From assembly GCA_018656255.1 (NCBI GenBank), contig JABHYI010000249.1, forward strand, positions 1 to 6,103: DNA of 6,103 nucleotides, in the 5' to 3' direction. Positions 1-6,103 of the stretch are shown here, piece by piece. How positions within the stretch are numbered: the first letter of the stretch is position 1; each line of letters starts with the position of its first letter. The notes below the pieces were generated by a model that did no database searches, was not told the DNA's origin, and saw only the letters and a list, made by a program, of their open reading frames with translations. The stretch is from Bacteroidota bacterium. Lineage in GTDB: Bacteria; Bacteroidota; Bacteroidia; Flavobacteriales; Flavobacteriaceae. The position numbers and the translations under genes were made by a program.

Positions 1-1221
<1,221 letters not shown>

Positions 1222-1250
1222 CAGGATGTAATAAATAATAAGGTGAGTTA

Positions 1251-1258
1251 CAAATATA
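1251..1258 (-). promoter_or_regulatory. Candidate -7 box for the CorC-like gene
   Basis: TATATTTG on the minus strand is an exact match to the Bacteroidetes -7 consensus TAnnTTTG and lies 29 nt before the proposed TTG start. I see no TTG -33 element at 17-23 nt upstream, so the promoter may be weak or chance. The gene could also be reached by read-through from the upstream operon, since no good terminator separates them. Confidence 0.4.
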
Positions 1259-1301
1259 GTAAATGATCAACTAGGGCTGAAATACTTAGAAAATAGCCTT
1301 G

Positions 1302-1511
1302 TTATTTTTTATTTAAATCTTTATTTCGCTGCTCTGTCATTTTTCTAAACTTTCTTTTGAAGAAAAACATAAACACAGCTAAAATTGCAAAAAAGATAAA
1401 CATATAAGCCTTCCCTCTATTATCTGCCCAATGTGTTGTAACTAGGTACAGAGAAAAAGCAGCCATAACAATATATGCGTATTCGAAAAGTTTGTAGATT
1501 TTATTTTGCAT
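1302..1511 (-). CDS. Small two-helix membrane protein, function unknown
   Basis: This 69-residue protein has two hydrophobic segments (about 9-26 and 36-51) and a strongly basic, polar tail (52-69: KRKFRKMTEQRNKDLNKK). It is therefore probably a small inner-membrane hairpin with the charged tail in the cytoplasm. Its ATG lies inside the last codons of lptC, giving an 11-nt overlap (1501-1511), which points to translational coupling and argues that the short frame is real. I do not recognise a named family. From memory, similar small proteins sit beside lptC in other Flavobacteriaceae, but this was not checked. Its position between lptC and a CorC-like membrane protein suggests an envelope role, which is only inference. 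Confidence 0.75.
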   Translation of the reverse strand: MQNKIYKLFEYAYIVMAAFSLYLVTTHWADNRGKAYMFIFFAILAVFMFFFKRKFRKMTEQRNKDLNKK

Positions 1512-2076
1512 CTTCTTGATTTTGTTGTTGTTCTATAAGTTGTACTCCCGTGTTTTTTCTTGATATAAATTCTGTAAAATCCTGACTAGAATCAAAACGA
1601 GAACCATCATTATAAGAGCCGTCTTTAAATTTTATTTGATAGGGCTGGTCTGTAAAGACCCACCGATTTGTTTGATGCCAATACAATTGATCTGCCTTTA
1701 AGACCAAACTATCGCTTGTAATTAACACTACATTTTCACGCAAATCTATCATACCTGTGCCACCGTACCGAATCGCATAATCTGAGGTAACAGTACTTTT
1801 CTTGCCATCTTCCCAAAAATGAACCTCTACCCCTTGCGGAAACTCCTGGTAGGGAAAGTCATAATTAGAGTAGTCTAGCAAACTCTTTGATATTAAATTA
1901 GAAACCACCTTGCCGCTATCTGTATATATTAGATTGATTTGCTTGCCAATGGCCAGGGGCTGATCATCCTTTATAGATAATTTTTGTTTGTCTTTATAAT
2001 TTGCATCACAGGCAAAAAGCGTGATGACCACAAGAAGGGACATCACGCTTTTTATGCTGTATGATTTATTGGACAT
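1501..2076 (-). CDS. lptC: LPS export ABC transporter periplasmic protein LptC, lipoprotein form
   Basis: The 191-residue product resembles the Bacteroidetes LptC family, which carries lipopolysaccharide from the inner-membrane LptBFG transporter toward the periplasmic bridge (LptA) and LptD. A short hydrophobic signal (11-22) ends in a lipobox, L20-F-A-C23, so the mature protein should be anchored by lipid on Cys23. E. coli LptC uses a transmembrane helix instead. Residues about 40-175 form the repetitive beta-strand OstA/LptC-like body, including INLIYTDSGKVVSNL (48-62), FPQGVEVHFWEDG (79-91) and the ADQLYWHQTNRWVFTD region (128-143). A Gln-rich tail (183-187) precedes the end. The residue after Cys is Asp, an inner-membrane retention signal in E. 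coli; whether that rule applies in Bacteroidetes is uncertain. The gene starts 2 nt after the TPR gene's stop and overlaps the next gene, so it is translated within one operon. Confidence 0.88.
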   Translation of the reverse strand: MSNKSYSIKSVMSLLVVITLFACDANYKDKQKLSIKDDQPLAIGKQINLIYTDSGKVVSNLISKSLLDYSNYDFPYQEFPQGVEVHFWEDGKKSTVTSDYAIRYGGTGMIDLRENVVLITSDSLVLKADQLYWHQTNRWVFTDQPYQIKFKDGSYNDGSRFDSSQDFTEFISRKNTGVQLIEQQQNQEDAK

Positions 2077-2078
2077 AA

Positions 2079-3446
2079 TTATAAATTTGGCACTCTTACA
2101 CTACCACCAACCCAACAATTAAGGTTGATAACTTTTCCAGCCATACCGGCAGAGAAAATATCTGTTTTTTGAGGAGCGCGAGCTCTGTAACTACTTGCTG
2201 CAGCTCTTGCGTTTGAAGCAATAGAAGGATCAACTCTTGCCGCTTTATCTGCATACTCTGCAGCTTTCCAGTTTACAGCTCTTTTTTCAAAAGGTGTACC
2301 TCCACAATCACTAGAACTTTTTGCGATCATTGCTGCAATTTTAAGATATGACCTACCATCGTTTGGCTTCACATTTAATACTTTATTGTAATATGTTCTT
2401 GCAGCGTTATATCTTCCTGTTTTACGTTTTTCTTCTGCGATTTTATAATAAATTCTTGCCTGCTTGTTTGGGTCTGTTTGCATTGCTGCAGACTGCTCAT
2501 AGTAAACCAATGCTTTTGAAGTGTTACCACTCTGCGCCTCTAGTTGCCCTAAATACATTTTTGTATCTGCACTTGGCTCTAATCTATCAAGTTGCTCCAC
2601 TAATTTAATAAAAAGCGGATCTTCTGTACAGTCTTTGCCAGACAAACGTCCTGCTGCATTTCGAATCCATGAAATATCATCTTTCATGGCCTCAAAATCC
2701 TTATTATACAAAATAACAAGGTTAGGACAATCTGCAACGTTTCCTAGCTTGGTATCTACACTACCCTTTACCTTACCAAAAATACGCAGGTTTTTTTCAT
2801 AGGCGCTTAATCGCTTTTTTTCTTTGCTAGACATTGCTTGACCAGCATCTTCTTTATCGATAAGAGCTGTGAGCAGTTTTGCCAACTTACCTTCTTCAAC
2901 CTCCATTTTATTTTTTACAACATCGTATAGGTTAAATACTTCTTGCAGGTCTTTCTCTCCATCAAGGTAAAGGTCTTTTGCTAAGGAAAAGTAGGTGTAA
3001 AGGGCTTTAGGACTTTTAAAATTTACTTGATCTTTTTTAAATGCCGCATCAAAGTATGAAAACTGTTCTTGCTTTGTACCAATACCCTTATCGAAACGCA
3101 CTTGCGCTAATTTACTCAACACTGCACCTTCTTTTGTTTTTGATGGATAATATTGCATTCTTAACTGGTAGGATCTTTCTAGGTCAGAAATTTTAGCTGT
3201 ATCTCCATTGGCAATAAAATCTTCAAACATTTTAGCTGCATATTGATAAACAGCCATAGTGGTTTGAGGGCATTTTGTAATTACATTATCATAATGCTTG
3301 TAGGCTTCTTGATAATTTTTTGCTTTAGCTGGTTCTGTAAACAGCGACACCATCGCTATACATTCTTGAGCGTCTTGAGCTACTGCTGAAGTTGTAACTA
3401 AGGCAAGCGCGAGTGTTATTGCAGTAAAAAATGTTTTTATTTTCAT
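2079..3446 (-). CDS. Exported tetratricopeptide-repeat protein with six cysteines
   Basis: The 455-residue protein begins with a clear Sec signal peptide (basic MKIK, hydrophobic 5-20, AVA cleavage motif before Q24), so it acts in the periplasm or at the outer membrane. Helical TPR-like repeats are visible: an N-terminal set around 40-100 (NYQEAYKHYDNVITKCP) and a better set at about 293-370 (TKMYLGQLEAQSGNTSKALV, then YYKIAEEKRKTGRYNAARTY and NKVLNVKPNDGRSYLKIA), followed by another helical pair near 393-415. The C-terminal segment after 425 (KTDIFSAGMAGKVINLNCWV) is not TPR and looks like a distinct capping motif. Cysteines are at 29, 59, 240, 273, 381 and 444, an even number that could form disulfides. 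TPR proteins usually scaffold protein-protein contacts; the partner is unknown. The neighbouring barrel protein upstream (18-nt gap) and lptC downstream (2-nt gap) suggest an envelope-assembly role, which is inference. Confidence 0.85.
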   Translation of the reverse strand: MKIKTFFTAITLALALVTTSAVAQDAQECIAMVSLFTEPAKAKNYQEAYKHYDNVITKCPQTTMAVYQYAAKMFEDFIANGDTAKISDLERSYQLRMQYYPSKTKEGAVLSKLAQVRFDKGIGTKQEQFSYFDAAFKKDQVNFKSPKALYTYFSLAKDLYLDGEKDLQEVFNLYDVVKNKMEVEEGKLAKLLTALIDKEDAGQAMSSKEKKRLSAYEKNLRIFGKVKGSVDTKLGNVADCPNLVILYNKDFEAMKDDISWIRNAAGRLSGKDCTEDPLFIKLVEQLDRLEPSADTKMYLGQLEAQSGNTSKALVYYEQSAAMQTDPNKQARIYYKIAEEKRKTGRYNAARTYYNKVLNVKPNDGRSYLKIAAMIAKSSSDCGGTPFEKRAVNWKAAEYADKAARVDPSIASNARAAASSYRARAPQKTDIFSAGMAGKVINLNCWVGGSVRVPNL

Positions 3447-3464
3447 TGTAGTAATCTTCTTGTA

Positions 3465-4706
3465 TTAATCTAAATATCTTTTGTCAAACCATCTATCGTT
3501 AAATGATAGACTAATAAAAGTGTTAAAAAAGTTTTCTTGTATTAAACCAAAGTCTGTAGTTCCTCTTTTTCCTATCTCAAAACCAACGTTTACATTAGAG
3601 AATAGTCTTCCAACAGGTATTCCAACTCCAAAAGATATGCCAAACTCATTAATGTCTTGACCGTTTAAATTTATCCCTGTTTCTTCAAAACGTATTCCTG
3701 CTCGGTAAACGATTCGTTTGTAGTAGCTTGTGAGTGAATTATACTGAGGAATATAAAATCCTCCTATTTTGTATTTTGTAGCATCTGTGTAGGTAATGTT
3801 CTCCAATTCAAAAGTACGATTGGTCAAATTACTGATTTTTTGATTTACATACTCCAGACCAACAAACCACTTTTTTGGTTTTCCGATTCCTGCTCCAACA
3901 CTTAATTGAGAGGGGAATGTAAAATCTGTATCTTCAACAGCAACCTCTATTTCTTCTCGCACCACTTGTGATCCAGATGGAAGCACAAACACAGTGGCTC
4001 TCTGGCGTGAATTCTCAGCCTTAAAGTTAGTCTCTGGGGTGTAGGCAACTGCTGTTTGAATTTGCAAGTTTCGAGACACCATAGTTTTGTAACGAGCTCC
4101 AAAATTAAAACTAAATCCAAGCAAATCTGACCTGTTTTGCTCTCTAGCGCCTAACTCAATATCAACCTGCTCGCTAAATGCTGTGTTTTGAATATTTCCG
4201 AAGTTGTAGTTGGTGTCTACACCAAGACTAAAATTTGGTGAAATCCTGTAGGCAAATGTTAAAAAAGCTTTATTGAGACCTCCCTGACCGGTATACCTGG
4301 TTGTTACATCATCTACAACGTTTTGAGTGTCATACCCAACAGATGAGTAAGGTATGAGTCCAAAACTAGAAACCAGTTTACCCATAGGAATTGCTACAGC
4401 AAAATAATCAAAGGAAGTGGTAGATTGTTGTTGATTTTGTGAAACTGTTTTTTGATCGGTTTCTTTGTGGCTTACACCAACGGCATAATTAATTAAATCA
4501 AGATCTGCTATTGATGCTGGATTTTGAACACCAAGATGAATACTGTCTGAATACACGCTAATACCACCCATTGTTCTGTTCTCAACGGTCCCTTTAAAAT
4601 TAAGGGAGCCAATACCATAAAACGAATAGGGTGACGAAGTCCCGTTTTGAGCCATCGTAACAGAAGAAATGAGTAGAAATACTCCAATAATTATTCGCAT
4701 CAGCAT
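3465..4706 (-). CDS. Predicted outer membrane beta-barrel protein, FadL/OmpP1-like, uncharacterised
   Basis: The 413-residue product has a signal peptide (hydrophobic 4-17, cleavage near TMA-Q20) and then NGTSSPYSFYGIG. Next comes a FadL/OmpP1-like opening in which a conserved Gly-rich segment (RTMGGISVYSD, 44-54) precedes QNPAS (61-65). The rest alternates short amphipathic beta-strands rich in Tyr, Phe and Gly with polar loops, for example FAYRISPNFSLGVDTNYNFG and FGISFGVGIPVGRLFSNVNV, as expected of a transmembrane barrel. The C-terminal strand FNTFISLSFNDRWF lies just before the end. FadL-type barrels import hydrophobic compounds, but no substrate can be inferred here. I place the start at the ATG at 4704-4706, which shares one base with the coaX stop (TGATG). 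A TTG one codon earlier and an ATG at 4698-4700 are alternatives; the latter gives the neat signal peptide MRIIIGVFLLISSVTMAQ. Confidence 0.8.
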   Translation of the reverse strand: MLMRIIIGVFLLISSVTMAQNGTSSPYSFYGIGSLNFKGTVENRTMGGISVYSDSIHLGVQNPASIADLDLINYAVGVSHKETDQKTVSQNQQQSTTSFDYFAVAIPMGKLVSSFGLIPYSSVGYDTQNVVDDVTTRYTGQGGLNKAFLTFAYRISPNFSLGVDTNYNFGNIQNTAFSEQVDIELGAREQNRSDLLGFSFNFGARYKTMVSRNLQIQTAVAYTPETNFKAENSRQRATVFVLPSGSQVVREEIEVAVEDTDFTFPSQLSVGAGIGKPKKWFVGLEYVNQKISNLTNRTFELENITYTDATKYKIGGFYIPQYNSLTSYYKRIVYRAGIRFEETGINLNGQDINEFGISFGVGIPVGRLFSNVNVGFEIGKRGTTDFGLIQENFFNTFISLSFNDRWFDKRYLD

Positions 4707-5434
4707 CAATCTTTATTAAGTTCTAAAATATAATTTAAGCCCTCTAACAGAAAATTTGAGTTGGCAAAGATGTCATTTTTTAATCTATCTCGCAAAAAAT
4801 GAGCGTCTCCACCTGTTAAAATAATTGTTAAATCGGTGTATTGGTCTTTATATTGGTGTATTACACCATCAATTTCAAATGTAACTCCTTGAATAACACC
4901 ACTATGAATAGCTGCTTCTGTACTATTGCCAATCTTAGCAATGGTGGCTGTTTTTTCCAGCAAAGGTAACTTTGCTGTAAAGCTATGCAATGATTTATAA
5001 CGCATGGTTATACCAGGGGCAATACTACCTCCTATATATTGATTTTCAGCAGATAAGAAATCATAGGTGATTGCGCTTCCTCCATCAATAACCAGTACAT
5101 CTTTTTTTGGGAATTTCATGGCTGCAGCTGCAACAAGTGCAATTCTATCTGGTCCTAATGTTTCTGGTGTTTTATAGGTGTTTGTATAAGGAATCTTACT
5201 GAGGTGGGATAGTACATGTACAGAGGTTAGCTCTTCAAGAAGTGTGATTGCTTGAGAAGTTAAACTACCCACAGAAGATAAAATACAGTGTGTAATCTTA
5301 GGGTAGCTTACAAAAAGCTGTTTAATGTGCTGTATAACGTCTTGTTTTTCACACCGCTGTTTTTCCACAAGAATATTGCCATTAAAAATAGCAAACTTGT
5401 ATAGGGTGTTTCCAACATCTATTGTAAGATTCAT
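4706..5434 (-). CDS. coaX: Type III pantothenate kinase
   Basis: This enzyme phosphorylates pantothenate with ATP to 4'-phosphopantothenate, the first committed step of coenzyme A synthesis, in the cytoplasm. The 242-residue length fits CoaX. The ASKHA-fold motifs are in order: DVGNT phosphate-binding loop (6-10), LGPDR with the family's conserved catalytic Asp (93-97), IDGGSAITYD (116-125), GGSIAPGITMR (135-145) and TGGDA near the C-terminus (207-211). The third motif is DGGS where many members have DxGT, a conservative Ser-for-Thr change. The frame stays open upstream to 5551, but the start is set at 5432-5434 because MNLTIDVGNT is the family N-terminus, and because the candidate promoter lies at 5451-5478, inside the longer frame. 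CoaX is often monovalent-cation dependent and insensitive to CoA feedback. It heads the operon, and its stop overlaps the start of the barrel gene. Confidence 0.95.
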   Translation of the reverse strand: MNLTIDVGNTLYKFAIFNGNILVEKQRCEKQDVIQHIKQLFVSYPKITHCILSSVGSLTSQAITLLEELTSVHVLSHLSKIPYTNTYKTPETLGPDRIALVAAAAMKFPKKDVLVIDGGSAITYDFLSAENQYIGGSIAPGITMRYKSLHSFTAKLPLLEKTATIAKIGNSTEAAIHSGVIQGVTFEIDGVIHQYKDQYTDLTIILTGGDAHFLRDRLKNDIFANSNFLLEGLNYILELNKD

Positions 5435-5450
5435 ATCGTTGCAAAGACGA

Positions 5451-5478
5451 CAAAAATACATAGTTATTTCAACAGCAA
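5451..5478 (-). promoter_or_regulatory. Candidate promoter for the coaX operon
   Basis: On the minus strand a TTG (5476-5478) is followed after 17 nt by TATTTTTG (5451-5458). This matches the Bacteroidetes pattern TTG-N17-23-TAnnTTTG. The -7 box ends 16 nt before the coaX ATG, which predicts a very short leader of roughly 10 nt. It is the best candidate to drive all the genes from coaX to the small membrane protein. The match is to a short AT-rich pattern, so chance is possible. Confidence 0.5.
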
Positions 5479-5612
5479 AGAACAAATAAGGCATTGAATT
5501 GATTCTTGGACCAAATAGGGAACTCACAAAACAAAAATGCAGGACAGACATCGGGTTTGTTAGAGAATTTTATGATGCACATTTAAATAAAGATATTTTT
5601 CAAAAAATTGTT

Positions 5613-5641
5613 TTGCTGCAATAAAAATACCGTTATATTTG
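5613..5641 (+). promoter_or_regulatory. Candidate promoter for tRNA-Phe
   Basis: TATATTTG at 5634-5641 matches the Bacteroidetes -7 consensus exactly. A TTG at 5613-5615 lies 18 nt upstream, and a second TTG at 5608-5610 lies 23 nt upstream; both spacings are allowed. Transcription would start near 5647-5650, leaving a 5' leader of about 25 nt before the mature tRNA. Confidence 0.65.
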
Positions 5642-5674
5642 CAGCCGCTAAGTTAATTATTTGACTCAGCAAAC

Positions 5675-5750
5675 GGTGCCTTAGCTCAGTTGGTAGAGCA
5701 ATGGACTGAAAATCCATGTGTCCCTGGTTCGATTCCTGGAGGCACCACCA
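5675..5750 (+). tRNA. tRNA-Phe (anticodon GAA)
   Basis: A full 76-nt cloverleaf can be drawn by eye. The acceptor stem is GGTGCCT with AGGCACC (5675-5681 / 5740-5746). The D-stem is GCTC/GAGC (5684-5687 / 5696-5699). The anticodon stem is ATGGA/TCCAT (5701-5705 / 5713-5717) around the loop CTGAAAA, with anticodon GAA at 5708-5710. The variable loop has five bases, the T-loop is TTCGATT, the discriminator is A5747, and CCA is encoded (5748-5750). GAA reads UUC and UUU, so it carries phenylalanine. In the T-stem (CCTGG / CCTGG) position 51-63 is a U-U mismatch; the other four pairs are Watson-Crick. It has its own candidate promoter and terminator and so appears to be a single-tRNA transcript. 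Confidence 0.97.
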
Positions 5751-5754
5751 AAAA

Positions 5755-5780
5755 CCCACTCAATGAGTGGGTTTTTTTTT
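5755..5780 (+). terminator. Rho-independent terminator of tRNA-Phe
   Basis: CCCACTC and GAGTGGG (5755-5761 / 5765-5771) form a perfect 7-bp stem with a 3-nt AAT loop, followed by nine T's (5772-5780). The A-run at 5750-5754 can pair with the first T's to extend the stem. On the opposite strand those A's give only a five-T tail, so any activity in that direction would be weaker. It starts four bases after the tRNA's CCA end. Confidence 0.93.
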
Positions 5781-5882
5781 GAACATACTTTCTCGCTCCC
5801 AGCAATCAACACCACAAGACTTTATTTTATTGTATTGAAAAATTAGCCTATATTGTGGTACATACATGATACAAACAAAACA

Positions 5883-6103
5883 GTGGAAGGAATTCTTACA
5901 AAAGCCGTTGAAAAGAAATTTGGATTTAAAATCTTAAACAGAGGTGATTGCGAAAAACTATCTGAAGTTATCTATGAGCAAACAAACAAAAACGTAAATT
6001 ACAATACCTTAAGGCGTATTTACGGCCTGGCTAAACCTGTAAAAACGCGCAAAGACACACTAGATGTATTAAGCCAATATGTTGGCTATGAATCTTTCTA
6101 TCA
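5883..6103 (+). CDS. Partial protein with an N-terminal helix-turn-helix-like module, function unknown, 3' end outside window
   Basis: The frame is open to the right edge and gives 73 residues. I start it at GTG 5883-5885 because the only in-frame upstream candidates after the stop at 5844-5846 are weak (TTG at 5853-5855), and because VEGILTKAVEKKFGF gives a natural amphipathic first helix. The visible part is helical and charged: a helix at about 2-13, CEKLSEVIYEQT (23-34), VNYNTLRRIYGL (38-49), then KPVKTRKDTLDVLSQYVGYE (51-70). The spacing of LS..I, NTLRR..G and TLD.LSQY.GY resembles an Xre-like helix-turn-helix, and from memory this type of N-terminal module begins various Flavobacteriaceae proteins; that is not verified. 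The effector part, if any, lies outside the window. An ATG at 5866 is in another frame and meets a stop after 22 codons or so. Its promoter is not clear. Confidence 0.6.
   Translation, partial: MEGILTKAVEKKFGFKILNRGDCEKLSEVIYEQTNKNVNYNTLRRIYGLAKPVKTRKDTLDVLSQYVGYESFY

Larger units (their letters stand above)
5435..5674. other. Divergent intergenic control region between coaX and tRNA-Phe
   Basis: This 240-nt AT-rich stretch has no supportable gene. It separates the minus-strand coaX operon from the plus-strand tRNA gene and holds a candidate promoter for each. The middle (about 5480-5605) shows no other motif, riboswitch-like fold or repeat that I can support. Confidence 0.7.

Noticed and set aside
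1270..1320. Possible terminator between the small membrane gene and the CorC-like gene (AAAATA / TATTTT inverted repeat)
   Set aside because: The stem is six A-T pairs only with a 7-nt loop, too weak for an intrinsic terminator.
2348..2802. Two overlapping plus-strand open frames opposite the TPR gene
   Set aside because: They overlap each other and the TPR frame and show no domain or signal; shadows of the real gene.
5435..5674. Riboswitch or structured leader upstream of coaX
   Set aside because: The candidate promoter leaves only about 10 nt of leader, and no conserved fold is visible.
5859..5873. Imperfect dyad GTACAT / ATGATAC before the right-edge gene, a possible operator
   Set aside because: Short, with a bulged base and AT-rich; not distinguishable from chance.
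5727..5882. Integration (att) site at the tRNA-Phe 3' end
   Set aside because: No repeat of the tRNA 3' end is seen downstream in the window, and no integrase gene is visible.
5866..5937. ATG-initiated frame at 5866, or a frameshifted start of the right-edge gene
   Set aside because: It stops after roughly 22 codons and its translation does not match the helical module seen in the GTG frame.

Overview
The window looks like a low-GC Bacteroidetes chromosome, most likely Flavobacteriaceae. The evidence is: the type III pantothenate kinase; an LptC that is a predicted lipoprotein; promoter-like TAnnTTTG -7 boxes, the form used by the Bacteroidetes primary sigma factor; starts without Shine-Dalgarno sequences; and the style of the envelope proteins. 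The genus cannot be fixed from this sequence alone.

Layout. Positions 1-5434 hold six tightly packed genes, all on the minus strand. In transcription order they are: coaX (pantothenate kinase), a beta-barrel-like outer membrane protein, an exported TPR protein with six cysteines, lptC (LPS transport), a 69-residue two-helix membrane protein, and a CorC/HlyC-type CBS-domain membrane protein that runs off the left edge. The first five genes are joined by 11-nt to 1-nt overlaps or gaps of 2 to 18 nt and almost certainly form one transcript. The CorC-like gene follows an 80-nt gap that contains its own candidate -7 box.

Positions 5435-5674 are a divergent control region. It carries a candidate promoter for coaX on the minus strand and one for tRNA-Phe(GAA) on the plus strand. 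The tRNA gene (5675-5750, CCA encoded) is followed at once by a strong intrinsic terminator. After a gene-free stretch of about 100 nt, a plus-strand gene begins near 5883 and leaves the right edge. Its N-terminal domain looks like a helix-turn-helix-type module, but I cannot assign a function.

How the genes fit together: apart from coaX, which makes 4'-phosphopantothenate for CoA, the operon is about the cell envelope (LPS export, an outer membrane barrel, a periplasmic repeat protein and inner-membrane proteins). Nothing here is clearly a new defence, mobile or secondary-metabolite system. The less ordinary points are the conserved-looking but uncharacterised barrel + TPR pair beside lptC, the two genes with non-ATG starts, and a U-U mismatch in the tRNA T-stem.
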